A DNA stretch of 64,000 nucleotides. Origin: Omphiscola glabra (lineage: Eukaryota; Mollusca; Gastropoda; Lymnaeidae). Location: contig OZ024807.1 in NCBI GenBank assembly GCA_964017045.1, positions 4,898,481 through 4,962,480 of the forward strand, in the 5' to 3' direction. The position numbers and the translations under genes are program-made. Each line of letters begins with the position of its first letter. The stretch's first letter is position 1. Positions 33,045-48,500 of this stretch are shown piece by piece. The notes beneath the pieces are model-generated. The model had not been told where the DNA came from and did not search any database. It saw nothing but the letters and a program-made list of their open reading frames with translations.

Positions 33045-36000
33045 CTGTTGATATAGAAAAATACGGATAAAGGACTCATTTATTTTTAAAACTACATAAA
33101 AGTTTCTAAATATATAAAAGATTATAACTATATAAATGATTATAACTTTATAAAAGATTATAACTACATAAAAGTGTACAGCTTTATAAAAGATTATGAC
33201 TATATAAATGATTATAACTATATAAAAGATTACAGCTACGTAAAAGTTTATAACGATATAAAAGATTATAACTACATAAAAGTTTATAACTACATAAAAG
33301 TTTTTAACTATATAGAAATATTACTATATAAAAATTTAAAAAAGGTTACTATAGTAAAAAATGTGTAAACATAGGAATTCATAGTCTAACGTAATATTTC
33401 ATTGTAAACATAAGGTATAATAATGGTATAATTTATATATATATGGCTATACCCTAACACGAATCGGTAAATGTGTTACAACTATACACACGTATGTAAC
33501 AATTATGACCTTATAACTTATGTTTGTCAGATGTATGAGGAAGACTATATCGTTTCCCAGCAGCTTTCTACCCTCCATTGTTTTGTTTGACTGAATTATT
33601 TATTATTGCACTCTCACTAGAAGCACGAAATAATTCATTGGTAAAACTAATTTCGATAGTAAAGTTCATTTCCATAGTAAAACTAATTTTAATAGTAAAA
33701 CGAATTTCCATAGAGAAACTAATTTCAATAGTAAGTCAATTTCAATGGTCAAATTAATTTCGATTGTAAAACTAATAAAAGTAAAACTAATTTCGATAGT
33801 TAAGCTAATGGCATTAGTTAAACTATGTTTAAATGTTAAACTAATTTCAATAGTAAAAATGATTTCGATAGTAAAACTAATTTTAATAGTAAAACTGAGT
33901 CCAATAGTAAAACCAATTTCAAAAGTAAAATTGATTTTGATACTAAAACTAATTTCAATAATAAAACTATTTTCGATAGACAAACTAATTTCAATATTAA
34001 AACTAATTTCGATACTAAAACATAGTTCAATTATTGTAAAACTAATTTCAATAGTAAAACTAAACTGTCGAGCGACTCAGATCTTTCACACATCTCTGCT
34101 TACTTTTAACGACGTGCTGTTGTTGTAAACACCGTCAGAATTGTTGATGTTTTGAGCGGCGTCTGGGTTTGGAGAGAAATATTCAATGTGTGGTATTGAA
34201 CATGCATATGAATATAAAACTCATCGTCAAAATCAATATAAACTTGAAAATTTGATATTTGATTTAAAAGGTGAATGAATAAATCATAATTCCTTATGTG
34301 TACGCACCACTTTCAAGTTTTACGACATTGGCGTATATTTCACCTTTGGCCGCAGACTCAATTTTAAATTGTCGATTTCCGGGAGAGTTTGTGTTTAAAC
34401 TCTTAAAAGTGCTCACCCCTTCAAAGATTTAAAGAAGACATTTTGAAAACAAATTATAACATAGTCGTTTATCGATAGCAACAAAAATTTTTATTACTCA
34501 ACGTGGCCCAATCAAAATTGACAAAACCCCATTTAAATATAAATAAACGGAAACTTAAGTTCTAATTCACTTACAGAAAAAATAAATATGCATTTATCTA
34601 TAATTAACCTAACGATAAGTTTGGGGGACAGTTTATGGGTAAGATTGTTTGGCAACTTACCCCCCAAGTTCAAATTTGAATTCTCTTCCGCAATGCTCCT
34701 GGTAGTAGCGTCATTATATAATTGATTTATAACTGTATGCTCTTGTTGTTTAATTGTAATTCTAGAACTCCATGCTTTTTCAGAAAAAAAAGGATTTTAA
34801 TCATTCATTTCTATGCAAAAATTGACGTGAAATTAACCCCATGAGACACAGATTTTTAAATTTGAGGCACTCATCACAATTAAATATTAGTGGAAGTTGC
34901 ATTGCTTTAACAAACGATATTATATAAACAGTTTTTACGACAAACACTTTCAACAAAAATATATATATATATATATCATTATCAAAATTCTTTGTAGAAA
35001 CGTATGCGGAACAAATACACGCATTGAGTCTAATGGTACCCGGGTGCGAATGGTGGCGCTGCCTGTCCGGGTCCATTTTGACTAATGCTATTCGGATGAC
35101 ATTTGTAGTAATTTATTTTAGTTAAAATGAATTACGTTTACAGACGTATAGCCCATTCAATTATCTTTCATTCGATGCCTCATTTGGTCTTACCAACCCA
35201 ACAATAATATTTTTAATCGTTTTTTAATCCCAAGCTCTCACTTCTGGTACCCGGGTACCAATAGCAACTTCGTTAGATAAAAACTCCTCACTCCCCACTC
35301 CGAGCGGCCACTCCAACCAGATGTCCTCAGCACGCATACCCTTTGATTGAATGTTGCCTCGGACATCTTTCCTAAAATTAGGAACCTGTCAGTCAATCTC
35401 AATAATTTTGAGATAAACATTTTTTTAAAAAAATTACGTTTAAGTCAAATTTGTAGACATCATCGTACCAGCATCCAAAGAGACTGGTTGGTGACACCGT
35501 CGTGTTCTCATTAAGATGACTGCAATGATCCCAAGAGTCAACACTATGAGAAAACCTGCCAAACTCGACGCTATTATAGTGATGAATGCAGACGTCACGC
35601 TTGGCAGAGCTTTAAAGAAATCCATGAAACATACTTTCAAAATGTGTATTTTAAAAATTGTGTTTTAAAAAACCTGCAGAAATAATTTGGTGGTAGAGAT
35701 GAGGGGAAGAAAAGATGAACACAATTTACTTTACAAAAGTATTTTCAACGTTTAAACAATGAAAGATGGTAGACGTAAACAACGCTTTATTGTTTAATGG
35801 CAAGATTCAGCTAAATGCGCTCATCAATAAATGATGAACGGTGACCACGGCCATGGGAGGAAGAGGATGTTCGCTTATTTTAACGGCTACTTACAATTTG
35901 TTAAAATCTATTTAAATGTCAGATGAAAAAAAATTAAACTAATGATTCAAACTAATTTGCAAGGCAACTGAATTTATAGTTTATCTCTCTGTAGCCACAA

Positions 36001-39000
36001 AGTTAGGCTTAGTGACATGTTGTTAACGTGTGTCATGGAATAGCTTGATGATACGCCAGCGGAGACCATGAGTAGCAATGACGTCTTCGGAGGTTTGAGC
36101 GCAAGCGCTCAAGTAAATAAGAATTTCACACGTCTTGGGTAGGTGTAGTTTTTTTTTGAAAGTGGTTGCGTGAGATTATCATAATAATCTCCTGGCGATT
36201 AGTTAAAGCTAATAATGGACTTCCCGTAGAAAGTTTAAGTGTACAGTCTGTCTAATCATAAAGAAAAACACATTTAAAAAAAAAAAGAACAATACAGTTA
36301 CATGTATAGAGTCAATAGCTTGTGTTTAAATATAATTCACATTGAAATAATAAAACTCTATAACGTTTTGATTGTGCCATTGAAAGCACTATTGTTCGAA
36401 GTGCGCAAGTAATTTAGACTAACACTGAAAACTAGGCTTGGGAAAAGGGATTGAAATAAAATTATGGCATGTAAAGAAAAACAGAATCTTTAAATGTACA
36501 ATAAATAGAATGCGTTAAAAATTTGGATAGCACCTACCTTAACATTTTTATAGACTTCACCACATCAAAAAATAGAACTCGATAAAAAGAATTATCTGTC
36601 TTTTGTTCGGTAATAAATGTTGTTTTTTTAATCTGGCCACTCATATCAAGTCCAAAAAAAAACAAAAAATAACCACCGTTTATGAAAAGTGGTAAGTATA
36701 CGTGATTTAAAGAAATCGGCAAACCAAACAAGCACGCTAAATATGAAATAAGTCACAATGAGCACATCAACAACTATTATTATTATTAGTGGTAGTAGTT
36801 TTATATAGCGCGGTACCCCAGCCTAGGGCTGAGCTCACCACGCTGTACATATAATTTAACTAACATAATCATGAACTTAAAAATGAGCATACATGTATTA
36901 AATAACACAAAACAAATGTATATTCACTGCATGCTAATAGAGTGTGAGGAAAACTTTTTTTAAAAACCTACCACAGTTACTATACACTTAACACTGTTAG
37001 TGAGGGTTAGGGTTATGGTTAGGGTTAGTTCTTCTTGCATGACACCAGAAATAGCTCGGTATCGGAAATAAAAAAAAAAAAGCATTTACATGGATTTAAA
37101 TGTATGGAAACATATTCTTTTAAAAAAAATTAAATATTTAAAAAGTTTCGGAGAGTCTGGTTTAGGTTTTAGAGAGCAGAATTAGGTTTTGGGGAGACAA
37201 AATTAGGTTTTAGAGAGACAGAATTAGGTTTTGGAGAGGCTATTTGAGGTTGAGAAATATTTAAATATAAATAAAGAACATGTCCTTACCTGCATACGTC
37301 GTCCCGTTGATGTTCACATGAGGACATTTTGTTTTCCCTTGACTGTTTTCTGTCTCAACAGACAAAATGTACCGCGTTCCTTCTGACAGGTCCGTCATAT
37401 TGTACACCATAACGTCATAAGGCGTTTGTTCAACTTTAAAACTGTCGGTGAGATTGTTTGCCGGATCGTGTGAAGAGACAGAAAATGTCTGAGTGAATCC
37501 GCCATTGAAGCCGGGCCTCCATGAGATTGTCATCGCGTTTGTGGAAATGTTCTGAATAACAAAGTCAGTTGGACACAGTGGACGACCTGGGATATTTGTT
37601 AATATTTTTAAGAAATAAAAAACAGTATTTTTGACTTGATACGTGCTATTAAAAGACGAGAAAACTTCATACTGTAAAATATATCTGTATATTCTCATTT
37701 CTTGCATCAATACGTTAATTCATAAATATTAGATATTTACCGTGGCTTACGGCGGAATGGATGCAATTTTGTAAAAACTTCCACACATTTGAGATGAATT
37801 ACATTTAGAGTTATACACATGTTATTTCTACACCTGGCAAATTTCGTGGGAAAATATTTGTTGAATTAGGTGAAGATCATCATGATTGTAAGTGTGCTCC
37901 ATATAGCTTTCTTTGCCGTGTGTTTTCTGTCATGCAGAGTTTTAACATGTGCTGGGTTTCTGAATCTGGACAATGCAACTTATATTTAGCCATAAGAGAA
38001 AACTGCAACCTGGATAGCAATTCCTACGTTATCAAATGTTTCTCCTTCAGATTTGTTTACTATGATTGCATAAACAGGATTTATTGGGAACTATCAATGC
38101 TTTAGGTCAGGCCTGCACAACCCAAAATGTAAGGCGGGCTGTCATACTTTACGAAAAGCTTGTGCGGGCCAAAAGAAAATAGGACAGGGTTGAAAACTAT
38201 TAAGAAAATAAGAAGAAGAGAATATTTCGTTACTTCGCGGGCAATATAGGAACTCCATCAGGAATGTTCCCTCAAATAAAATAACGATACAAAGAACTGA
38301 AATTTGATTTCGATATATTCCTTTTGTCATTTCGATGATCTATCGTTTGATCTATAATTTCTGAGGATTCTTTAACATGATCTGCCAATTCTTCAAAAGA
38401 CATCCCAGGAACTCCATTGACGAAGGATTAAAGCGATGATATTCATTTGTGGATTATTTGCTGCAGTATTTCAAAGGTGCAGTAGTAGATGCCTACTATA
38501 GTCGAATGATGACCTATACCAATTTACAGCAGCCGTATGCAGTTAATCCACAAATTGCTTGATTTAATGCAGCTTTACAAATGTCGGTTCTGGTTCCTTA
38601 AAAAAATTGTTCCGTTTAAAATCACCACCGACCACGAAAGCCTTTCATGCTCAATCACTATTAGGTTATATTCTTCTTTTCGTCGTCTGTGGACTTCAGA
38701 TTTGATTTTTTTAAGTTGTTCAAATGCAGCTTGGCAATGTCGTCTTTTATTCATCACATTATTTTGTAGCATAAGGGAATGATTTTTCGCTATTAATAAT
38801 TGTCTTGGTCCTGATTATAATATTGAAATAACTTTCAAATCTGGTTTAACATACAATAAAATAACTTATTAAACAAGTTACCACAGAACTTTGCTGCATT
38901 CCTGAAAAATTAAATTCATAATATTTTACAGCTCAAATTAAGTTTTATTTACAATAAAATGAGGAATCCCATTTTAGAAAATACCCACTCACATTGAAAA

Positions 39001-42000
39001 TTTCATTAAAATCACATTTTACAACATACATACTCACATTCAGGTATACGCTTAAACTTGCATAATTCTTTGGTAAATGCTTATTCAACTGGACTACTAG
39101 TAATATTAAATTTTCTTCTCAGTTTTAACAAAAAATACCTAAACATTAAAGGACACCGGCTCATTGTTATTTCATCGGAGTTAAATTGATGCGATTCCCA
39201 TCTAAAGATATACATTCAAACTCCTTCCTGTTTATATTAAGGATGTAGAAAAGTACTGCTAAAATGTTTATATTAAGGATATAGAAAAGTACTGCTAAAA
39301 TGTTTATATTAAGGATATAGGAAAGTACTGTTGAAATGTATACATCGCTCGCATTTGTAAAATTCAACCGTTGCTCATTCTATAAAGGCTGCACCTATAG
39401 GTACACGGGTACCAGAAGTTAGAGATTGGGATTAAAAAACGATTTAAAATATTCTTGTTGGGTTTGTAAGACCAAATTCAATTATCTTTCATTTGATACC
39501 TCATTTGGTCTTACAAACCCAACAATAATATTTTAAATCGTGTTTTAATCCAAACCTCAAAATTCTGGTACTCGTGTACCTATAGCCACTTCGTTCTATA
39601 AAAGAAGGAGCAAAGGTCGAATTGCAGTAATGCGCGTTTCACTTTACCTTGAGCTGTCAGGTTAAAGCTTAAAGTGGACTCCTGGGGATTCCCTACAGTC
39701 AGTGAGTACACTCCTAATCCTTTTTTATTTGAAAGTCTCATGGCTATGCGGATTTCACCAAGAGAGAAGTTTTCGTTGGTGTACGTGAAGAGGATTTTTT
39801 TAGTCGTGTGTATTATGGAAACTCCTGAAAAAATATGTTGAAGCGACTTATGTTAATACTAGATGATGCAAATCTCAAAATTAATTTGATCAATATTTGA
39901 AACAGTCAAATTGAAATCATTATAAAAAACGAAAAATTTCATAATACAATATGAGGTTTCCAAAAAAAAATTCTTTAAATTTTGCACACTTTATTCTTTT
40001 TGAAACTCATAAAGGGATCCTCTATTCTAAAACAGCTTTAACTGCTACTGTTCTCAGCACTTTGTGCTACATGATAGAGTCAAGGGGTATAGTTAAGCTG
40101 TCAAATTTATCTTACATTATTGTTCTAAAACAAAACCAACATGTTAAATTAATGTAATTATTTAGTTCCGACAATCAGCTAATTAGATGTAGGCCTATTT
40201 TTTTTTAAAATTAATTACCTCAGAATTTTATAAAAAGTAATTATGTAATGTAACTTTGGCTTATTTCATTTTTGTAGTATCTCAAAACAATAAATACTTA
40301 AAAAATAACAAAAATATTTTTTTTTCTTTTGGCTTATTGCTAAGTGCATTATCCCATGTATACAAACCTCAATGGTAATTAGCAATATTTAATGTATTAA
40401 AAAAATAATAAATAAAATTGTCGCACGAATGAAAAAAAAAGTGACCTTGAAGAAGAGAAAAATTCTTCGGTTCGGGATGAACTCGAACAGGCAATGTTAT
40501 GTTAAAATCTTCATTGACTGGAACACCATAACTTGGCAGGGTGTCTGTTGATAGGTAGTATTCCGCTTTGCCTGCGTTGATCAAGAATAATTATAGAGGC
40601 ATAATTTTTAAAACATTGAAAAACATGATATCTTGACAATGTAAGCAATATGGTAAATATAGTTATAAAGAAAATATTTTAATTATTTAATTCAGGTGTT
40701 TGTTATCCTTATGCTGTACGTTTTTGTTTTATGTATTTATTTAAGTAATTTTTCAAAAGTATATTGTTAAAGAAACTAGATATACTAGAGATTATTTACA
40801 CGTATACTCCTGACAGTTAGTACTGCCAAGTCCTCATTTAACTCATTAAGATGTTTAATATGTGAACTACGGTATTGTTGTGAATTGTAACATATTCATG
40901 CTGAATACTTTCTATTTTAAAGTCTTTTTGAAGCTTGTCAAAATGATGCAAAGTAAAATCCAATTTGAATAGCATATGCAATTTATATTTCCTTGTTAAT
41001 GTGCATATATATTAATAAAAAAATTACAACAAAATTAATTAATTGTTTCGTATGTTATAAATTACAATACAGAATATATTTACATGCCACTTTCAAATTA
41101 AATTCATTCGTTTCCTTATGCACATTAAGCATGTTAAATACATTGCACCTGTACAGACCAGTATCACTGCATGTAGGATACAATTTGTGACTTAATGTAT
41201 AAGCATTTTCCTGAAACAAAACAAAAAATCAAATTGAATTAATTTAATGTTTACAAATTAATATTTGTAGTGTAAATCTAAATACGTCTTTGCCTGAATA
41301 GAACATGAAGGCAAGCCTTTTACACTGAAGTAACATAAACAAAAGTTATTTATTTAGTAAATGTGCTAACAGTCTACACTTAAATCATAGAAAGACACCT
41401 GGATAACCACGTGAATAAATATGTAATCACAGCTTTATAGGAATTACTCACACGTGAGATCGTTGTACTTTCTCGTTTTGGGTTTATGTAACTTATTATA
41501 ATTGTAGGTAATGGGTCTCCAAGAGCTGTGCAAGTCAATGTTGTCTCGCTTTTAGCATAACTTTTATTGATTGTAAATGTTTGAATCTTTGCTGAGTCTG
41601 TAGAAATAAATTTATTAGAAATTTTTTAATCTACTGTTATCATGTGCTTTGTGTATATACTCATATTGTAGTTTATGCTATTTTTGTATTCGTTTTTAAA
41701 TCAAATTTACGGTGCTTCTTATATATATATATACACACATATATCAATGATGTTTGCAATGCCATTACGTTAAACTTCTCATTTTTCTAATAAAAGCAAA
41801 ATGTTACACAGCTTAACTTTATACACATACAAGTCATTCATTCATATTATTATGTCACAATTGCTCTTGATTTACCTGCCTAAAATAAATGTAATAATGT
41901 TTAAAATGGTCAACGAACATTAGAATTACTTATTTAATTTATAATGCAAATGAAATCATTTATTCTCAACTTTAAATTCATTATCTACCGTTTATATGCC

Positions 42001-42504
42001 TTTAAATGTATCCAAAAAAAGAAATTAATTGAAAATCGCTAAATTGATACTTTATGTGTTTTCAAATTTAGAATGTCTTTTGCTTCAATTTTCCAAGATT
42101 TCTTGTCTTCTAAAGTTGTATGCCGATAAGGTAACACAAAAGTAGATCCTAGTGTCCCTTAAAACAATAGATTCTGATGATAAGACTCAATTTTAATTCA
42201 ATTTTTCAAAATGTGTGTAATATTCTAACCTACTTTCTAAGTTTGTTTTTACTACCCCAAGCGATCTAAATTCACTGAATGATATACATTTTACAGTTTA
42301 TTTCATACATTTTTTCTCCCAATAAACCGCAGTGAATTGACACTATTATGGAGTCGAGACAAATTTTGTTGTGTTAATGTATTAATTTAGTCAAAGTAAA
42401 TAAGGTGTTTATTATAGAGCTAAAAAATTGTTTAAACAAATATCTTTTGCTAGATGAAGCAGTGTTTAAACGGTGAGTTTTAGGTCTTTAACGAGCAAAA
42501 ACGG

Positions 42505-42538
<34 letters not shown>

Positions 42539-45500
42539 TTGTTGTTAAAACTTAAAAACTATAGGGCTCGACTTTTACAAACGCGTTGAGAAATACGTTT
42601 AAGCAGACTGAAAGTCTGTACTTACGGGCTATCTGCGATAGACATGCATGATTCTCCCGATCCCCTTATGTCATCTGATCCCCGAAACCCCTCTGATATG
42701 TTTAAAACGTAAAGAAAGGAAATAGATATTTTGGTGATATCAGCTCCTAGGGTGTCGAATTTGAAGTTTCAAAGATGATGGAAAATGCCGTTTTTGTCTG
42801 TCTTAAATAAATCAAGAAAAACGAATAGCAGGAGGCTCCAGGGGATTCTTTTAGAATTTTCTATATTTCTTGGGATTTTGACGGTATCAACCTCATTGTT
42901 GTCAAATTTTGAATTTTTATGATTGATTGAGATAGATATCGCTATATTATAGTCTATAGTTGAGATTTACACAATCGTTTTTTATTATTACTGAAGTCGG
43001 TTTAACGTTTGATTGAAGCTATATTTTAACTAGAAGCACATTTAAACTCGCAAATCAATAAACAGCATAGCTTTAAAATCTATCGTGGCGTGTTTATCAA
43101 ATTTAAGCCCTTCAATATGTAAGGAATGGGACAAAATGATTTCAAAACTTTCAATGTTTAAGCTCTCACGCTCAGAGAAAAATTTTTTTTCTCTTTTAAA
43201 GATATAGACGGAAAACTTATGAGATAGAAACTTACCAACTTCAAATTTAACGTTTTCAGTTACTTTAGCAAAACTGTAGAAAGTTTCGAGGTCATGCTTT
43301 AGTTGTAAATCAGGAAACATTGAAATAACTATGTTGAAATTTGATCGACTTTTTATAGCTAAACTTGTCCTACACGTCGTATTGTAGTAACCAACAGTAT
43401 CCTGCCTTGGGTAGTAGCATATACTATGTCTGGATACTCGTGCGATTGGCAACTAGAGGGTTAACATAAAAGACAGCAATGAAATAGTAATAGTCAAATA
43501 AAAACACACACACACACACAAAAACAATACATTTTGTTTTTATTATTCGACTAAGTATTATAAAAATCAGGATTGAATATAAGGAATAATTAAACTATAT
43601 TAAGTCATGATAGGACAATAAAAAGTCTTTAAAATGGGAAGCGTCTTATATTTTGCCTTGATCAACTTTTACTTATCATTACTAATTTCCTGATGTACCA
43701 CAATACACATTATTCAAATTCTTGATAAGTATTATGCCAAAAACCAGAACGACTTATTTAATTTTTAACTTAACTCACCATTAAAGTTTTGAATCCTTCA
43801 GAAAACATAAAATGGCAGTTGGCTTGCGGATAAACCTTATTTGTAGTGCAAATTATGTTAGCAGTTTTTTCATCAAACGCCTTATAACATGAGGGGGTCT
43901 GTGGAACAACTGAGAAAACAAGAAAGTTGTCACTGTAATTCCATGTTTGGAACAAATTAATAATCGACCTAAAAATATAAATGACCGAAACTTTTTGTAT
44001 CTCATTATGTCAAATCTATAACTAGTATTTCTCTTCTGAAAAAATTACAAATTAAATTAATAAAGATTTATCTTGTCTTCTTCTTTTTTACAACATTACG
44101 CAAAGAAAGAAAAACCATACATTTATATTAAGGAAAAATTGATGTTCGGAAGAGGACATGTTAAATTTAGAGCTCCATAAGCAAGTACCTTAATTTTTTC
44201 TGATGGAAACTCAAATAAAGTGTGTGATATAGTTTAAAGAGAAATCTGGAGTTTCCAATCTATTTCTGGTTATTGTAAATAACTGTTATTTTAAAACAAT
44301 TTTAATCACATCTTTCTATTTCATGTTTTCCTTACCAACAATTGTTATTGCTAACAATGTGATTAAACTTTCATCAGATGACCTATGTTTAGCCGAACAA
44401 TTGCATAGATTTCCATCCATACTTCGATTAAAGGAAAAGTATTTGCTAATAGTGTCCGTGTATTGAGAAAGTCCTTTATAAGGGCATGCTATTGTCATGT
44501 CACTTTGCTTTGGTTTTCCTCCGACAGATTCACACTTTAAATGGACCCAGTCTTTTTCCTTCACTATCAACTTTGAGCCTATAACCAATCCCTTGTCTGC
44601 ATAGATTACTGGTTTGCTTGGTGTTTCTGAGAAGTAAAATGTAAGGTTTATAATGTACGATAAAATACTTTTTTTTAAAACACATAATTTTCGTGGTATA
44701 TTAAACGATTACACAATTGTATTCTGGAAGCAATGTGTTATTGTAACTCAGTGTTTTTCCTTGAAAACGTGTGGCACAAGTTTGGGTTCAAGAGAAACAA
44801 CAAGATATCGTTCCGTATAGAAATAAAAACATAATAAAGACTTGAAAATGACCAAACAGTAGATCCCTGGTCATTCAAATTCTTTAGTAGAATACAAAAA
44901 ATACTCAATACCTACCAATGGTTGAAACTTATGAAAGCAATGATTGCTTGATTTATTTATTGTTAATAAAACCTTTGTGTTGATAACATCATTTTTATGT
45001 CGGCATACCTTAAAGATCAAACTGTTATTTTTAATATGATTGTGTGCTAATGATATTATTTTAAGGGTACATTTACTTCAGTTGAATATTTGATGCTGCT
45101 ATAGTCGACAACAACAGAAACTCGCAAATTAAGTGTATTAATTTATGTGTGTTTGTGTGTATGTGTAGCCCTGTATTCGCGTGTCAACTACTGTTTATTT
45201 ACCTTTGTAAAACTATACATGTGCAAATACATACGGAAGTGATGATATAAACAATTCGTGCGTATCATCATCCTGTATCAGTGCAGCAGTTATAATAGAC
45301 AATTCCGTGGCAGAGCGTGTACTGTGACCAGTTTTTGGTCTGTGTGTGTGTACTGTGAGTCACCAAGAAGAGCAGCTCGAAAAAAACTAACTTACTTATT
45401 GTATAATGTGCATATGTTATTACCTTATTGTTTTGAATAAAAACATAAAAATATAAAACCACCTTGGTGTTTGTTCATCAAGCTAATAAACTTTATAAAA

Positions 45501-48500
45501 TTATGTTATCAATAAAATTTAAAATATCTAAGCTTCTTTTTCTATCCCTAATATCAGTTAGAAAGTGAATTTCAGTGACACTCACCAACAATAAAGATCA
45601 TTAAAATCTTACTGATACTTGAATCAACTGAAAGGTGTTGAACTGAACATGAACATTGGCCTCCATCCATGTCATTGTTGAAAGCTACGGACAATCGGAT
45701 GATATCTGTGTAGTCAAGTTCAATGTGGTTACTAGTTGTTCTATCCCTTGGACAGGTTAGAAGCATCTTACTTTTAGCTGGTATTCCTCCATTTGATTGG
45801 CATTCCAAAGTAATGGTTTGTTTATCTTTTACTATTATTTCCGAGGTCATTTCTTTTCTAGTGCCGGCATTGTACACTGAAAGACTCGGTGGTACTGAAC
45901 GAAAAGAAATATGGATTAATTATTTTCACATTATGTCTTTGCACTAACTATATTTATAAAGTCGTTGATAATGGATTACAATTTGCATTCGAATTGAATC
46001 CTTATGTCTGGAATTTTTAGCATGTTTCACCCAAAAAAAAATTGCTGGCAAAAACAAACTACTGCAGAACGTCGAAGGTTCCAAACGGATATAATCCGGA
46101 ACCGTTGTTATTGGAACTGACCCATTCTTTTAAAAAATATTTCCATTTTTGCAAAGCGCATGGCAAATGTCACTCACGCTCTAACGCCGTAAAGCAAACC
46201 TGGCTCCTGTCGAAAAATCCAAGAGTTACTGAAACTGACAGGCTTGATGCAAATTTCAAACTTATTAATGTATAAATCGAGAAGAATAAAGATCTGCAGT
46301 GATAACGTGACCTTGATTTTTATATATTTATATATATATATATTCTAAGTTTCAGAATTTTGTAAGAAACAGTTGTTGTTTTTTTTTCAGAAAAAAATAT
46401 TTACAGGCCTTCCCGTATTTTAAAACCGATTATCTGACCTGTATGTACAGGGTACGTGTTACCTATCAGATAGTTTTCAGTTATCAAAAATATAGGTTAT
46501 CCTAATCCTCCCTTCCGTCCCACTAAGTGCGAAAAATCGACGTGCTACTACGTGGGTCTATTTATAAATATAATTGTTTTATATAAATAAATATAAAAAT
46601 AAATGATGGTTGAATCAATTTGTCGTTGGTTACTGTGATTTTACAGAAGCTAGTTGGCAATGGAAAATATTCTGTGGATTCATTTATAGCCATTTTCCCA
46701 TTCCCGATGTCCAACAATTATTTTGCGAAACGTTCAGTCCATGCATCATGATGTAATTGTACACGCATTGTCAAGGTCATGAAATCAGACGTAGTGTGTG
46801 TGTGTTATGATTGTGTGTCAAATGGGGTTATTGAGCGAGTGTGAACGCTTTTTATGTCACGGACGGGTGCAGGGATGTGTGGGGTATAAAAGGGGAGACA
46901 ACTATTTAAGCGAGAGTGAACTAGGACTTTCGAGAGACAGGGTGTGAGTTTGAGCGAGTGACAGCGAGACGTGTCTTTTTATAATTATTCGTTGTGAGAT
47001 GTTTTGCTGAGTAGAATATTGTTCTACATATGGATGCATGTCTGAACTTAACTGTGAACCAGATAGAGGTTTTAAAAATGTCATAATAAACGCATTATGT
47101 ACACTGAAGCTTTAGTGTTGGTTGAATCGAATTAGTCCGTGGTATGACCAAGGAGTACACGCCATCGAACTAGTCGCCAAAATCAGAAGACCTTTAGACA
47201 ACGAATATTTGACATGAGAACAAGTATTTGACACGCATATTGGTCTTCAAAGTCAATTTCTTTACATGTCACCATATAACTGATGCTTTGAGTCACGCAT
47301 TTAATTCATCTGCAGTTGTTGAACGTGGTATAACTGGTAGAGTTTGTCGAAAATCACCAGATAATAAAGTAAGTGGTCCACGGAAGAGCTGTTCATTTCC
47401 TCACACATATTTTAGTGTACGATGAAGCACTTCCAATGCTTTTTTTATGCGCCATAGTACATTCGTCCATTATAATGACTTGGTATGTTTGGAGTACTTT
47501 ACCCATTCCAGAATTTTTGTTTTTATATTGCATGTTGGTGTCTCAGTGATTTGCATATTCATCGGCAATTTCAGGGCTGAATGCGCAGTTCGGCCATCAT
47601 TCAAATGAGTTGATGCATTTCCAGATGATGCGATTGCTAGTGCAATTGTTTTTCGTAATCGAATGGTTGACAAAATAAGTGAAATTAGACAACTTTTGTC
47701 TGTGCCTCCGGGACTATCTAGGAAAAGAATCCGTTGCTTTGAATTCTAATTGCATGCATAATTCTGCCAAACACTGTGAGTTTTTCTGGAACAAATGTAT
47801 GATGATTCGTTTTAACGAAAGGAAATTATATTAACATTCCTTATATAAGAAAAACAAATTTAAGGCTCCTGGCCCCAAACGGAATATTTTGAATTGGTTG
47901 TAATAACTCAGAAAAATTCGCGGGCGTTTGGACAAAACTCACAAAAGTTTTATCGCAATCGGATGAATGGTATAGGAGTGCGAAAGGGACATACATACAT
48001 ACATACAGATATTCATTTTTATATTTATAGATTGATGTTTAAAGAGGTCTATAGTATTAGCGCTTTTAAACCCTTCCTTGCCCTTGATTATACCTTAGCG
48101 CTGCAAGCATCATTTTTATGACAGCATAACTATACATATCATACATTTATTTCTAATAAGATTTTGAGCTAATGATATATTTTAAGGGTACATGTATTTA
48201 CGTTAAACATGAAACTCTACTTATTTGAACAACAATCATACCCCGCAATTTAAGTAAGTTATTATTTTTAATTGAGTGTGTAATCTGGTATGAAATATAT
48301 TCCCATGTAATTACTGTTAATTCACATGTGTAAAAATAGAAAAAGTATATATCTCTATAAATATTATACTTGAATGAAAGTGATGCTATAACTAATTCGT
48401 GAGTAGCGCCACCCTTAATAAACGCATCGTTATGTTTGCTTGATCTTCAAGCAAATAAACTTGATTTATCTTATCAATAGAAATAAAATAATCTAAGCTA

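Noticed and set aside
37003..37029. Telomere-like repeat as evidence of a chromosome end or fusion
   Set aside because: Only four units, one imperfect, within a gene intron; short interstitial TTAGGG runs are common.
41640..43230. A missing single-exon Ig domain of gene B, expected if gene A's alternating pattern were conserved
   Set aside because: Searched by eye for the C-x-C-x-A-x-H signature and found none; phases of the neighbouring exons already match without it.
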